A model generated the notes under the pieces. The model ran no database searches. It saw only the letters and a list, made by a program, of their open reading frames with translations, and had not been told where the DNA came from. DNA of 42,258 bases from assembly GCA_011525755.1 (NCBI GenBank), contig WYBS01000031.1, positions 1 to 42,258 on the forward strand. Direction: 5' to 3'. The translations under genes and the position numbers were made by a program. Origin of the DNA: Planctomycetaceae bacterium. GTDB lineage: Bacteria > Planctomycetota > PLA2. Of the stretch, positions 15,932-24,903 are shown in pieces. Positions within the stretch are counted from its first letter, which is position 1, and each line of letters starts with the position of its first letter.

Positions 15932-18900
15932 TCACAGCAGCCATCCCACTCCGACGGACGGCCCGAACGCCCCCCAGGCGGCGCCGAACTGTCCGTCTAG
16001 ACCCGCGAGCTCCTGAGGCTCCGCGCCGAGTCCGACGAGGCGGCGGCGCGCGGCGAATGCGAGCGGCGCGTGCCCGAGCGCGCCCGCCGCGTCCGCGGCC
16101 GCGCGCGCCGTCCTCAGCGCCTCGTCGCGACCGGCGGCGCTCCCCCGCGCCGCCGCCGCCCCGAGCGCGAGCCCCAGCGCGGAGAGGTACGCCCGCCGTT
16201 GCCCGAACGCGGGGGAGACGAGGATCGAGGCCGCCTCCCGCAGCCTGGATCCGTCGAGGTCCGCCGCGCGGGCCAGCGACGCGGCAGCCTTGAGCACGCC
16301 CGCCTCCTCCGTCCCCTCGCTCGACACCGCGCGCACGATCCCCTCGGCGTGCGCGGCGCCGAGCCCGTACCACAGCGCTTCCGCGCCGCGCAGCAGGAGG
16401 TACGCCCGCACGGAAGGCGACACCGCGTGCCCGCGGACGGAGAGGAGCCGGTCGAGGATCGCCGCCGCCTCCCCGACCTCGCCTCGGACGGAACGCACGA
16501 GGATCTCCATGCCCGCGACTCGCGCCGGACCGTCCGGTCCCACGCGCGCCTCGATCTCGCGCGCGCACACGAGCGCGCGGAGCGACGCATCGAGATGGCC
16601 CCGGGCAAGCGAGAGCTCCGCCTCCTGGAGGTGCGCGGTGAGGAGCCCCTGCACGTTTCCCGCCCGCTTCAGCATCCCGGCGGCCCTCGCGAGGATCTCC
16701 TCCGCCTGCCGGAGGCTTCCCTCGGCGTAGCGGACCTCGGCGAGCAGCGCGGCGGCGTGCGCGGACAGGCTCGCGGCGCCGTCGGCCTCGAACACCCGGA
16801 TCGCCTTCTCGATCGCCTCGGCGACGCCCGCGAGGCTCCCTCGACCGAACGCCGAGCGCACGCGGTTCACGTCGTGCACGGCGGCGTTCGTGCGGCGGCC
16901 GATGTGCGCCGAGATGCGCGAGGCATCGGCGTAGAGGCCTTCCGCCTCGATCTTGCGCCCGGAGCGGCTGGCGAGCGCGGCGAGCTGGCCGAGCGTGGCC
17001 GACCGCATCGCATCGTCCCCCGCCGCGACGAAGGCGGCGTCGGCGCGCCGGAACCACGCCTCCGCCGGCCCGAACTCCGCGCGGCGCCGCTCGAGCAGCC
17101 CGAGGAGGTAGCAGGCGAGGCGGCTCTCGGCCCCGAGGTCGGCACCGTCCGCGGCGAGCCGAAGCTCCGCCTCGTCGGCGGACGGTGCGCTCGCGAGCGG
17201 GAGACTCACCGCGTTCCTCCGGACGACCGCCCGGAGCCGCAGCGCCTCGTCCCCGAGCGCGCTCGCGGCGTCGGCGACCCTCTCGGCCATCCGCAGGCCT
17301 TCGTCGGGGCGCCCTGCGTCGGCGTAGACGCTCGCCATGCGAAGCAGGAAGTCCGCCCGGCTGACGACGCCCGCGTGGTCCTCGAGCGACTCGCTGTCGC
17401 GCGCGAGGTCCGCAAGCTCCACCGCGCGGTGGATCTCCTGCCGGCGCGCGGCGGCGATCGCGGCATCGCGGAGCCACGGCCGCGCCCGCTCCCGCTCCCC
17501 GGCCCGGGCCCAGTGGTGAGCGAGCTCCTCGGGGGGCACCGCGTGCGCGGCCGCCCGCGCCTCGAGCTGCTCGGCGAACCTCCGGTGGAGGCACGTGCGG
17601 AACTCCGGCGCGATGTCCCCGTAGATCGCCTCCCGGTGGACCGCGCTCACGAACCGGAACCCGCGTGCCGTCGGCTCGATGATGCCATGCTCCCGGTAGA
17701 TCCGCTGGAGGTCGCGGAGCACGCCGAGGAGCTGCTCGCCGGAGACCGCCGCGACCGACTCCCCGTCGAACTCGACGCCGGCGATCGCCGCGATCTCCAG
17801 CCGGCTGCGATCCGCCGACCCGATGCGCGCGATGCGCGAGAGCACGAAGTCCCGCAGCCGCGCCGGCAGCGCCTCCGCGTGCCACGCGGGTCCCGGCTCG
17901 AGCACGCCGTCGCGCACGGCGGCCGCTCTCGTGCGCAGGAGGTCGCCGACGATCTCCGCCACGAAGAGCGGGTTGCCGCGGGAGACGGCGTGGACCCTGT
18001 CGAGAACCTCCGGCGCGACCCGCTCCGCGCCCGACCGCAGGGTCGCGAGACGGTACACGTCCTCCTTCGACAGCGGCCCGAGCTCGATCCGGCGCGCGAC
18101 CGCGTCGAGCGCCGAGAGCACCGCGGCAGCGCGCGGCTCCTCGGGATCGCGGCCGTGGCACGCGACGAGGAGAAGGAGGCCCTTCGGCGGGAGCGAGGCG
18201 GCCAGATGCCGCAGGAGCCGGAGATCCTCCTCCGCCGCGTTCTGCGCGTCGTCGACCGCGATGGCGGCGCCCCCCTCGGCGGCGAGCCCCGCGAGCACCT
18301 CCTCGAGGGCCCAGAGGGTCTCCGACCGCGACTCGAGGCGCAGCGACGTCGACTCGTCGAGGAGCTTCCGCACGATGCCCGCAGCCGACCGGAAGAGCGA
18401 CGGCTCCGCCTCGGGCTCCCCGGCGGTCGAGATCACGGCCCGCACGGAGGCGAGGAGCGGGCGGAGGAGCCCTTCGAGGGGCGTGACCCTCGTCTCGATC
18501 CAGCGGAGGTCGGCACCGTGGCGGGCGGCCCGGAGGAGCGAGCTCTTGCCGATCCCGATCGGCCCCGTGACGAGGATCGCCGCGCCGCGCCCCTCGGCCG
18601 CGTCCGACGCCGCGTCCGCGAGGTCCCGCAGCTCGCGATCGCGCCCGAAGATGCCCGTGGGGGCGATCGCGCCCGCGGCGAGCCCCGGCCGTGCCGCGTC
18701 GCCGCCGCGCGAGAGCAGCGGCGCGATCGCGACGCAGCTCGGCGGGCGGGCGTCAGCCGACGTCTCGAGGCAGGCGAGGCAAAGCCCCGAGAGGTCCGCG
18801 GGGATCTCCGGGTCCAGCGGGTCGGGCGCGCCGAACTGCACGGCGTCGAGGAGCGCATGGATCGACACCGCGGGGAAGGGCATCCGGCCGGTCAGCATCC

Positions 18901-19534
18901 TGTAGAGGATGACCCCGAAGCTCCACACGTCCGATGCGGGGCTGGGACGTTCGCCGCCCATCACCTCCGGCGCCATGAAGAGCGGCGTGCCCTGCGGCCC
19001 ACGGTCCGCGGTCCCGCTCTGGGAGATCTCGCCGAGGATCCGCGACAGGCCGAAGTCGACGAGCTTCACGTCGTCGCCGGCCGCGACCAGGATGTTGCCG
19101 GGCTTCACGTCGCCGTGGACGACGCCGGCGGCATGCGCATCCCCGAGCCCGGCGACGATCTGCGACGCGAGCCTCAGCGCCCGCGGCACCGGGAGCCGGC
19201 TCGACGCGCCGAGGATCGCCGCGAGGGTCGTACCCTCGACGTACTCCATCTCGAACATCCAGGCGCGGATCTCGCCGGGCGGATGGATCCTGTAGAGCGC
19301 GACGATCCGCGGGCTCACGACCCGCCCGATCGCGCGCGCCTCCCTCTCGGCCCGCCGGCGATAGCGGTCGTCGATCGCGTCGTCCGGCATCGGCACGACC
19401 TTCAGCGCGACCTTCCGCCCGATCCGCCGGTCCTCCGCGAGGAACACCTCGCCGAACGCCCCTCTCCCGAGGCGGGCGAGGACACGGAGGTCCCCGACCT
19501 CGCTGCCCACGGCGATCGGGTCGCCCGCACCCAT
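15932..19534 (-). CDS. Ser/Thr protein kinase – AAA ATPase – TPR-like regulatory protein
   Basis: A 1,200-residue cytoplasmic fusion. The kinase domain (about 15-275) has LGRGAFGEVF (22-31), K45, DVKPGNIL (142-149), DFG (160-162) and MAPE (187-190). The catalytic loop reads HGD (140-142) instead of HRD, so the activation-loop-coupled Arg is lost while the catalytic Asp is kept. An AAA_16-type ATPase follows: FGRDREL at 297-302, Walker A GPIGIGKSS (324-332) and a Walker B-like IAVDDAQN near 417-424. From about 650 to the end there are alanine-rich helical repeats of TPR/MalT type. The layout resembles signal-transduction ATPases whose kinase responds to a repeat-bound ligand or partner. No membrane span. 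A TATACT lies 10 bases before the ATG, giving a leader of only a few bases. The metallopeptidase-like gene 22 bases downstream is a plausible partner. Confidence 0.92.
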   Translation of the reverse strand: MGAGDPIAVGSEVGDLRVLARLGRGAFGEVFLAEDRRIGRKVALKVVPMPDDAIDDRYRRRAEREARAIGRVVSPRIVALYRIHPPGEIRAWMFEMEYVEGTTLAAILGASSRLPVPRALRLASQIVAGLGDAHAAGVVHGDVKPGNILVAAGDDVKLVDFGLSRILGEISQSGTADRGPQGTPLFMAPEVMGGERPSPASDVWSFGVILYRMLTGRMPFPAVSIHALLDAVQFGAPDPLDPEIPADLSGLCLACLETSADARPPSCVAIAPLLSRGGDAARPGLAAGAIAPTGIFGRDRELRDLADAASDAAEGRGAAILVTGPIGIGKSSLLRAARHGADLRWIETRVTPLEGLLRPLLASVRAVISTAGEPEAEPSLFRSAAGIVRKLLDESTSLRLESRSETLWALEEVLAGLAAEGGAAIAVDDAQNAAEEDLRLLRHLAASLPPKGLLLLVACHGRDPEEPRAAAVLSALDAVARRIELGPLSKEDVYRLATLRSGAERVAPEVLDRVHAVSRGNPLFVAEIVGDLLRTRAAAVRDGVLEPGPAWHAEALPARLRDFVLSRIARIGSADRSRLEIAAIAGVEFDGESVAAVSGEQLLGVLRDLQRIYREHGIIEPTARGFRFVSAVHREAIYGDIAPEFRTCLHRRFAEQLEARAAAHAVPPEELAHHWARAGERERARPWLRDAAIAAARRQEIHRAVELADLARDSESLEDHAGVVSRADFLLRMASVYADAGRPDEGLRMAERVADAASALGDEALRLRAVVRRNAVSLPLASAPSADEAELRLAADGADLGAESRLACYLLGLLERRRAEFGPAEAWFRRADAAFVAAGDDAMRSATLGQLAALASRSGRKIEAEGLYADASRISAHIGRRTNAAVHDVNRVRSAFGRGSLAGVAEAIEKAIRVFEADGAASLSAHAAALLAEVRYAEGSLRQAEEILARAAGMLKRAGNVQGLLTAHLQEAELSLARGHLDASLRALVCAREIEARVGPDGPARVAGMEILVRSVRGEVGEAAAILDRLLSVRGHAVSPSVRAYLLLRGAEALWYGLGAAHAEGIVRAVSSEGTEEAGVLKAAASLARAADLDGSRLREAASILVSPAFGQRRAYLSALGLALGAAAARGSAAGRDEALRTARAAADAAGALGHAPLAFAARRRLVGLGAEPQELAGLDGQFGAAWGAFGPSVGVGWLL

Positions 19535-19544
19535 CCGCTTCGCA

Positions 19545-19550
19545 AGTATA
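19545..19550 (-). promoter_or_regulatory. -10 element of the kinase–ATPase gene
   Basis: Minus-strand TATACT (19550 to 19545) is 10 bases from the ATG at 19534, so the predicted leader is about 3-4 bases and holds no ribosome-binding site. Confidence 0.5.
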
Positions 19551-19627
19551 AGCTCCCGCGGACCGCGAGGAGCCGCGCGACGTCCCGTGCCTCCGTCGCC
19601 CGGGCTCCCGGCGGCGCAGGGCGCCGC

Positions 19628-19633
19628 TACACT
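19628..19633 (+). promoter_or_regulatory. -10 element of the small coiled-coil gene
   Basis: TACACT lies 17 bases before the ATG at 19651. The predicted transcript starts near 19640, so GGAGG would lie at its very 5' end: a minimal leader with a Shine-Dalgarno. Confidence 0.5.
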
Positions 19634-19650
19634 GTGTGCGGGAGGTACCC

Positions 19651-19923
19651 ATGGCGAACGGGCTCGATCAGATCAGGAAGGAGATGGGCGAGTGGGAGGC
19701 GAAGCTCCAGCACCTGCGGGTCAAGGCGGACCTCTCCAGGATGGAGCTCCGCGACCTCGTCACGAAGGCCGAGACGAGGTTCCGGGCCGTGCGCGAGAGC
19801 CTCGCGAACGCCGCCGACGAGGGCGCGGCGAAGGCGGGCGGCGCCGCCGCCGGGGTGAAGGCCGCGTGGTCATCCTTCAAGGAGGCGTACCACGCCGCGA
19901 TGGAGAAGCACCGCGGCAGCTGA
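19651..19923 (+). CDS. Small coiled-coil protein (sll1863 stress-protein-like)
   Basis: A 90-residue, highly charged, all-helical protein. Residues 1-52 form an amphipathic coiled coil (EWEAKLQHLRVKADL and neighbours), followed by an Ala/Gly hinge and a C-terminal helix KAAWSSFKEAYHAAMEK. The ending, with Trp and Phe spaced in a short helix, resembles the sll1863-type stress-response coiled-coil proteins, but the match is loose. GGAGG is 5 bases before the ATG; an upstream in-frame GTG at 19636 would overlap the promoter region and is disfavoured. It precedes the carbonic anhydrase gene but that gene has its own promoter. Confidence 0.8.
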   Translation: MANGLDQIRKEMGEWEAKLQHLRVKADLSRMELRDLVTKAETRFRAVRESLANAADEGAAKAGGAAAGVKAAWSSFKEAYHAAMEKHRGS

Positions 19924-19936
19924 GAGATTGAAGAGA

Positions 19937-19950
19937 GGGGGCTCCGGGGG
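19937..19950 (+). repeat. G-rich 14-mer repeat copy, intergenic
   Basis: Exact GGGGGCTCCGGGGG, extended downstream by AGGGGG. It lies 14 bases after the coiled-coil stop codon and upstream of the TAGAAT promoter of the next gene. Confidence 0.85.
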
Positions 19951-19985
19951 AGGGGGCCCGCGACGGCGAGTCCCCGGGTCCCCGG

Positions 19986-19991
19986 TAGAAT
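19986..19991 (+). promoter_or_regulatory. -10 element for a leaderless start (carbonic anhydrase family gene)
   Basis: TAGAAT is 8 bases before the ATG at 20000, with no Shine-Dalgarno sequence between. Confidence 0.6.
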
Positions 19992-19999
19992 CCCCGCGC

Positions 20000-20500
20000 A
20001 TGCGGCCGGCAAGGACCATGGACAAGGTCGGGGGCGCGCTGGTCGCCTCGACCGCGGTGCTCGAAGGCGAGTTCACGCTCGCGGACGGCGTCTCCGTCTG
20101 GTGGAACAGCGTCCTGCGCGGCGACGACGCGCCGCTCTTCGTCGCCGAGCGGACGAACATCCAGGACCTCTGCATGGTGCACCCCGACCCGGGCGTGCCG
20201 CTCCGCATCGGGCGCGACGTCACGATCGGGCACAAGGCGACGATCCATTGCGTGCGGATCGGCGACCGCTGCCTCATCGGCATCAACTCGACGCTCCTCA
20301 CCGGCGTCGAGATCGGCGACGACTCGATCGTCGCCGCCGGCGCCGTGGTGCCCGAGGGCATGATCGTGCCGCCGCGCGTGATGGTGGCGGGCGTCCCCGC
20401 GAGGATCAAGCGCGACGTGCGGGAGGACGAGATCGCCTTCGCCGTGAAACGCGCGGAGAAGTACTGGCGCGAGGCGCGCCGCCGCGCAGGCCTCTCCTGA
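20000..20500 (+). CDS. Gamma-class carbonic anhydrase family protein
   Basis: A 166-residue left-handed beta-helix protein built of hexapeptide repeats (LRIGRD, VTIGHK, VRIGDR, VEIGDD and so on), ending in the C-terminal helix KRAEKYWREARR. It matches the gamma carbonic anhydrase/YrdA group. The three zinc-binding histidines expected for the trimer interface are present: H61 (MVHPD), H78 and H83 (IGHKATIH). N54 in NIQD is also conserved. Activity is plausible, but many family members (YrdA, PaaY) have no demonstrated anhydrase activity. Cytoplasmic; no signal peptide. An internal ATG at 20018 is an alternative start, but 20000 fits the TAGAAT leaderless geometry. Confidence 0.9.
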   Translation: MRPARTMDKVGGALVASTAVLEGEFTLADGVSVWWNSVLRGDDAPLFVAERTNIQDLCMVHPDPGVPLRIGRDVTIGHKATIHCVRIGDRCLIGINSTLLTGVEIGDDSIVAAGAVVPEGMIVPPRVMVAGVPARIKRDVREDEIAFAVKRAEKYWREARRRAGLS

Positions 20501-20509
20501 CCCGCGCGC

Positions 20510-20515
20510 TACAAT
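20510..20515 (+). promoter_or_regulatory. -10 element for a leaderless start (anchored coiled-coil gene)
   Basis: TACAAT is 7 bases before the ATG at 20523 and only 9 bases after the stop of the carbonic anhydrase gene. No ribosome-binding site lies between. Confidence 0.65.
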
Positions 20516-20522
20516 CCGCGGC

Positions 20523-21320
20523 ATGAGAGTCGCGGGCGTCGCGCTGGCCCTCTCGGCGCTCGCACTGGGCGTCGCCGTCCTCGCGCTCACGCGCCGGCCC
20601 CCGGAGCCCCCCCGCGCCCCGGCCCGCATGGACCGCGTCGAAGCCCTCGAGTCGCAGGTCGCCGAGCTGAGACGCGAGGTCGAGATCCTGAGGATCGCCC
20701 CGCAGGAGCGGGCAGGCCCCGGCACCGTCGTCCTGCCGCTCGTGCCGGACGGACCCGCGCCCGCCGCCGAGCGCGGCGAGGGGCTCAAGGCCATCGTCGA
20801 CGACGCGGTCGAGAGGAAGACCGAGCGGGTGCTCGACGAGATGCGCGCGAAACAGGACAGGAAGCCCGCGATGGACCTCTTCGCCTCGACGCTCGAGCTG
20901 ACCGAGGAGCAGCGCGCCCTCACGGAGCGCGTCGTCGTAGAGGGGCAGAAGGAAGTCCACGCGATCCTCGCCACGCCGACGTACGACGGGACGAACCTCA
21001 TGGACCAGCTCGTCGAGCTGGCCGCGAAGGGGATCGCGGAGCCCGGCAAGGACCACGGCTGGGGGCTCTGGCTCGCGCGAGTCCTCTCCGAGAAGGTCCC
21101 CGGCACCGACGAGACCTACGGCGCGAGGATCGAGACCGTGAAGAGCCGCATGCGCGCCACGTTCAAGCGGGAGTGGTCCGAGGCGCAGTACAAGGAGTTC
21201 GAGACGTGGGGCGTCGATCCCACCGAGATCGAGAAGGTCCCGGGCAGCCCCAACGAGGCGCTCTTCAAGCGCGTCACCGAGCGCGCGCGGGCCCTCGGCG
21301 CCGATCTCCCCGCCGACTAG
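20523..21320 (+). CDS. Membrane-anchored coiled-coil protein of unknown function
   Basis: A 265-residue protein. Residues about 4-22 form a single hydrophobic segment (uncleaved anchor or signal), then a Pro/Arg linker, a coiled coil at about 36-60 ([20 protein letters not shown]) and a helical body (about 85-265) rich in Glu and Lys with no motif I recognise. The bulk is predicted outside the cytoplasm. The segment [21 protein letters not shown] recalls helical hairpins in periplasmic metal or stress sensors of the Spy/CpxP kind, but that is only a resemblance. An exact G-rich repeat (20598-20611) encodes the Pro-rich linker. Confidence 0.8.
   Translation: MRVAGVALALSALALGVAVLALTRRPPEPPRAPARMDRVEALESQVAELRREVEILRIAPQERAGPGTVVLPLVPDGPAPAAERGEGLKAIVDDAVERKTERVLDEMRAKQDRKPAMDLFASTLELTEEQRALTERVVVEGQKEVHAILATPTYDGTNLMDQLVELAAKGIAEPGKDHGWGLWLARVLSEKVPGTDETYGARIETVKSRMRATFKREWSEAQYKEFETWGVDPTEIEKVPGSPNEALFKRVTERARALGADLPAD
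20598..20611 (-). repeat. G-rich 14-mer repeat copy (in anchored coiled-coil gene)
   Basis: Exact GGGGGCTCCGGGGG on the minus strand, read on the plus strand as the linker RPPEPPR. Confidence 0.8.
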
Positions 21321-21327
21321 ATTCCAA

Positions 21328-21350
21328 GGGAGGGGGCTCCGGGGGAGGGG
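21328..21350 (+). repeat. G-rich 14-mer copy within a four-run G-quadruplex motif
   Basis: The exact 14-mer is at 21332-21345. With its flanks it forms four G runs (GGG, GGGGG, GGGGG, GGGG) separated by A, CTCC and A: a canonical quadruplex pattern. It sits 7 bases after a stop codon and just upstream of the operator-like palindrome of the aroF cluster. Confidence 0.8.
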
Positions 21351-21352
21351 AT

Positions 21353-21368
21353 GCAACACTTATGTTGC
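21353..21368. promoter_or_regulatory. Operator-like inverted repeat upstream of aroF
   Basis: GCAACA-CTTA-TGTTGC, perfect 6-bp arms in an AT-rich island. TATGTT (21361-21366) within it could be a -10. A second -10-like TTACAT follows at 21407-21412. A dimeric repressor here could control the whole aroF–chorismatase cluster. Confidence 0.45.
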
Positions 21369-21427
21369 GCGCCTCCTCCTTCAGAAACCCGCTTCGCGCC
21401 GCCGGGTTACATCCCTCGCGCGGCGAC

Positions 21428-22267
21428 ATGGAGCGAAACGGCGATTTCGGCAGCGGGCGGGCCCTCGCCGGGCCCGCGCCGCCCCTTCCTCGCCGGGTCG
21501 TCGACGTCTCGGGCCACGCCGTCGGCAGGGACTTCGTCCTCATCGCGGGGCCGTGCGCCGTCGAGTCGCCCGAGCAGACGCTTCTGACCGCGCGGCGCGT
21601 GAAGGCGGCCGGCGCCCACATGCTGCGCGGCGGCGCGTTCAAGCCGCGCACGTCGCCTTCCGCCTTCCAGGGCCTCGGTGCGCGCGCGCTCGAGATCCTG
21701 CGCGCGGCCCGCGACGACACCGGCCTCGCGATCGTCACCGAGGTGATGGACCCCCGCCAGATCGGGGAGATCGGCGAGGTCGCCGACGTCTTCCAGGTCG
21801 GCTCGCGCAACATGCAGAACTTCCCGCTGCTCCGGGAACTGGGCAGGACCGACCGCCCCGTCCTCCTGAAGCGGGGCATGAACGCCACGCTCGACGAGTG
21901 GCTCGGCGCCGCCGACTACGTCCTCGCGGGCGGAAACGACCGCGTCATCCTCTGCGAGCGGGGCATCCGGACCTTCGAGACGTGCACGCGGAACACCCTC
22001 GACCTCTCCATCGTCCCCGCCGCGAGGACGCGCACGCCCCTTCCGGTCATCGTCGACCCGTCGCACGGCACCGGCCGCGACGACCTCATCCTGCCCATGA
22101 GCCTCGCCGCCGTCGCCGCGGGGGCGGACGGCCTGCTGATCGAGGTCCACCCCGACCCGCCGCGCGCGTGGTCCGACGCGCAGCAGCAGCTCACGCCGGA
22201 CGCGTTCGACGCGCTCGCCGCGGCCGTGCGCGCGCTCGTCGCCCACCTCGGAGGCACATGTCCCTGA
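21428..22267 (+). CDS. aroF: 3-deoxy-7-phosphoheptulonate (DAHP) synthase, type I beta
   Basis: A 279-residue enzyme joining phosphoenolpyruvate and erythrose 4-phosphate, the first step of the shikimate pathway. Motifs: IAGPCAVES (39-47, metal Cys C43), [10 protein letters not shown] (68-77), [37 protein letters not shown] and LIEVHPDP (metal His/Asp). The length matches the unregulated core enzyme: there is no fused chorismate mutase or ACT-like domain, so classical feedback control by that route is absent. An in-frame ATG at 21362 lies inside a palindrome and would add 22 unconserved residues; 21428 was preferred, though it lacks a strong ribosome-binding site. Its stop overlaps the chorismatase start by 10 bases, pointing to a dedicated chorismate supply. 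Confidence 0.94.
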   Translation: MERNGDFGSGRALAGPAPPLPRRVVDVSGHAVGRDFVLIAGPCAVESPEQTLLTARRVKAAGAHMLRGGAFKPRTSPSAFQGLGARALEILRAARDDTGLAIVTEVMDPRQIGEIGEVADVFQVGSRNMQNFPLLRELGRTDRPVLLKRGMNATLDEWLGAADYVLAGGNDRVILCERGIRTFETCTRNTLDLSIVPAARTRTPLPVIVDPSHGTGRDDLILPMSLAAVAAGADGLLIEVHPDPPRAWSDAQQQLTPDAFDALAAAVRALVAHLGGTCP

Positions 22268-23343
22268 CGTCCCCGCCGCGGCCCGCCGGGTCCTTCCGCG
22301 AGAGCCTGCGTGCGCTCCGCGACGCGGGGGGCGAGGTCCTCTCGCTCACGCTCTTCGCCGACGAGGCCCGCGCGGCGCGCCGCGACGACCTCCTCGCGGA
22401 GATCGCCGACTTCTTCGACGGCGATCCGCCGCCGGCGGAGATCGTGGCGCAGGCGCCGGACACGCCCGGCGGGATCGCGATGGAGGCTGCCGTGCGCGCG
22501 GGGGGCGGCGCGACGGTCGAGCGGCGCGCGCTCGACGGCGTCCGCTACACGGTCGTTCGCGGCAGTGGTTTCCGCGAGATCCACGCCGCGGGGATCCGCA
22601 GCGACCCCGGGCTCCTTGGCACGGCAGCGCGCAGCCGCGACGCCCTCGCGCGGATGGAGGCGATCCTCAGGCGCGAGGGGCTCGACTTCGGCCACGTCGT
22701 CCGGCAGTGGGCCTTCATCGAGGGCATCCTGGACGTGGAACCCGACGGCCCGAAGGGGCACCAGGGCTACCAGGCGTTCAACGACATGCGCGCGCTCGCC
22801 TACGCGCGGTCGGCGTTCCCCGCGGGTTACCCCGCGGCAACCGGCATCGGGCAGGCCGCGGGCGGCGTCGCCCTCGACTTCATCGCGCTCGATGCGCCCG
22901 ATGCCACCGTGCTCCCGCTCTCGAACCCTCGGCAGAGAGACCCCCACCGCTACTCCGAGGCGCGGCTCGTCGGCCAGTCGAACGGTCCCCTGCCGGCGAA
23001 GTGCACGCCGAGGTTCGAGCGCGCGAAGCGCGTCGTGCTCGGCGGGGAGGAGACGCTCCTCGTCTCCGGCACGGCCGCGATCGTCGGCGAGGAGAGCGTG
23101 GCGCCGGGCGACGTCGCCGCGCAGACCCGGACGACGATCGAGAACATCGCGGCGCTGGTCGGCGCGCGCCGGCTCTCCCGCCTGCGCGCGTACGTGAAGC
23201 GCGCCGGCGACCTCGCGGTCGTCCGGCGGATCTGCGCCGAGGCGTTCGGTCCGGTCCCCGCCGTCTACGTGCGGGCGGACATCTGCCGCGACGAGCTCCT
23301 CGTCGAGATCGAGGGCGCGCTCGTCACCCGGAGGGGCCCGTGA
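22258..23343 (+). CDS. Chorismatase, FkbO/Hyg5/XanB2 family
   Basis: A 361-residue protein matching the chorismatase family (often misannotated as pteridine-dependent deoxygenase). Members hydrolyse chorismate to pyruvate plus 3,4-dihydroxycyclohexadiene carboxylate (FkbO), 3-hydroxybenzoate (Hyg5) or 3-/4-hydroxybenzoate (XanB2). Family marks are [14 protein letters not shown] and GYPAATGIG in the central region (about 175-205) and the YjgF-like C-terminal half with [17 protein letters not shown] followed by TIENIAAL (about 272-300). Which product is formed depends on active-site residues I cannot assign with confidence. The ATG at 22258 lies inside the end of aroF (10-base overlap) behind GGAGG. 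The next gene starts in its stop codon. Cytoplasmic. Confidence 0.87.
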   Translation: MSLTSPPRPAGSFRESLRALRDAGGEVLSLTLFADEARAARRDDLLAEIADFFDGDPPPAEIVAQAPDTPGGIAMEAAVRAGGGATVERRALDGVRYTVVRGSGFREIHAAGIRSDPGLLGTAARSRDALARMEAILRREGLDFGHVVRQWAFIEGILDVEPDGPKGHQGYQAFNDMRALAYARSAFPAGYPAATGIGQAAGGVALDFIALDAPDATVLPLSNPRQRDPHRYSEARLVGQSNGPLPAKCTPRFERAKRVVLGGEETLLVSGTAAIVGEESVAPGDVAAQTRTTIENIAALVGARRLSRLRAYVKRAGDLAVVRRICAEAFGPVPAVYVRADICRDELLVEIEGALVTRRGP

Positions 23344-24887
23344 CGCGGAGTCCCTTCGCCGCCCTCCTGCTGCTCGCGCTCGCCGGCGGCGCGGCGGAGG
23401 ACCCCTTCGACGGCGACGGCGCGTTCGTGCCGAGGAACGCCGTCGACAGGGCGGTCCTCGCGGAGCTCCGGAAGCGGAGGATCGACCCGGCGCCGCCCTG
23501 CTCCGACGCCGTCTTCGTGCGGCGCGTCTTCCTCGACGCGACCGGGACGCTGCCGCGGCCCGAGGAGGTCACCGCGTTCCTCTGGGACAGGCGGCCGGAC
23601 AAGCGCGCGCGCCTGATCGACGCGCTGCTCGAGCGCGAGGAGTTCGCCGACTACGCCGCCCTCAGATGGTGCGACGCGCTGCGGGTCAAGGCCGAGTTCC
23701 CGATCAACCTCTGGCCCAACGCGGTGCAGGCGTACCACCGATGGGTGCGCGACGCCGTCCGGACGAACATGCCCTACGACCGGATGGCGCGCGAGCTGCT
23801 GACGGCGAGCGGCAGCAACTTCCGCGCGCCCGCGGTGAACTTCTGGCGAGCGTGCGCCGGCCGGGACCCGGCGGCGCTCGCGCAGGCCGTCGCCCTGACG
23901 ATGATGGGCGTCCGCATCGAGAGCCTTTCCGCCGAGCGGCAGGCGGGGCTCGCGGCGCTCTTCTCGCGCGTCGCGTACAAGGGCACCGCGGAGTGGAAGG
24001 AGGAGATCGTCCTGCTCGACCCCGCCGCCACGGGCCCGCTCGACGCGGTGCTCCCCGACGGGAAGAAGGTGACCATCGGCGCGGACACCGACCCGCGCGC
24101 GGTGTTCGCCGACTGGCTTATCCGCCGCGACAACCCGTGGTTTGAGGCCGCGGTCGTGAACCGCGTCTGGGCGTGGCTCATGGGCAGGGGCATCGTGCAC
24201 GAGCCCGACGACTTCCGCCCGGGCAATCCGCCCGGCAACCCCGCGCTCCTCGCGCTCCTCGGCCAGGAGCTCGCGCGCTCCGGCTACGACCTGCGCCACG
24301 TCTACCGCCTGATCCTCAACTCGGCAACCTACCAGCAGTCGCCCGTGCCGCGGAGCGACGACCCGCGGGCCGAGGCGCTTTTCGCGCACTACGTCGTGCG
24401 CCGGCTCGACGCCGAGGTGCTCTTCGACGCCATCTGCGCGATCACCGGCACGTCGGAGAGCTACGAGAGCATGATCCCGGAGCCCTTCACCTTCCTCCCG
24501 GAGGAGGAGCGCGCGATCGAGCTCGCCGACGGCAGCATCTCGAGCCCCTTCCTCGAGATGTTCGGCCGGCCGACGCGCGACACGGGCCTCTGGTCGGAGA
24601 GGAGCAACGCGATCACGGGCCCGCAGCGGCTCCACCTGCTCAACTCGAGCGACATCCAGGGCCGGATCCAGCGCGGCCCGAAGCTGGCCGCGGTCGCGCG
24701 AGGCGCGCGCGACGGCCAGGGCGCGATCACCGCGGTCTACCTGCTCGTGCTGTCGCGCCCCCCGACCCCCCCTGAGATCGAGGCGATCCGGCGGTACGCC
24801 CGCGAGGCGAAGGTCAACCCGAGGCAGACGCTCGACGACCTCGTGTGGGCGCTCATCAACACGAAGGAGTTCCTCTACGCGCACTGA
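23340..24887 (+). CDS. Exported DUF1549/DUF1553 protein (planctomycete PSD-type family)
   Basis: A 515-residue protein with a GTG start, a signal peptide ([15 protein letters not shown], about 5-20), a DUF1549 half (about 30-220: [52 protein letters not shown]) and a DUF1553 half (about 255-515: [51 protein letters not shown]). The cytochrome-like PSD1 domain found in many homologues is missing. These proteins are hugely expanded in Planctomycetota, nearly always beside DUF1501 genes, and their biochemical role is unknown. The GTG overlaps the chorismatase TGA by 4 bases with GGAGG upstream, so translation is coupled. Confidence 0.92.
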   Translation: MTRSPFAALLLLALAGGAAEDPFDGDGAFVPRNAVDRAVLAELRKRRIDPAPPCSDAVFVRRVFLDATGTLPRPEEVTAFLWDRRPDKRARLIDALLEREEFADYAALRWCDALRVKAEFPINLWPNAVQAYHRWVRDAVRTNMPYDRMARELLTASGSNFRAPAVNFWRACAGRDPAALAQAVALTMMGVRIESLSAERQAGLAALFSRVAYKGTAEWKEEIVLLDPAATGPLDAVLPDGKKVTIGADTDPRAVFADWLIRRDNPWFEAAVVNRVWAWLMGRGIVHEPDDFRPGNPPGNPALLALLGQELARSGYDLRHVYRLILNSATYQQSPVPRSDDPRAEALFAHYVVRRLDAEVLFDAICAITGTSESYESMIPEPFTFLPEEERAIELADGSISSPFLEMFGRPTRDTGLWSERSNAITGPQRLHLLNSSDIQGRIQRGPKLAAVARGARDGQGAITAVYLLVLSRPPTPPEIEAIRRYAREAKVNPRQTLDDLVWALINTKEFLYAH

Positions 24888-24903
24888 TCTCCCGGTCACG
24901 ACG

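Noticed and set aside
21362-21427. Earlier ATG for DAHP synthase
   Set aside because: It lies within an operator-like palindrome and adds a segment unlike the family. It remains possible because neither start has a strong ribosome-binding site.
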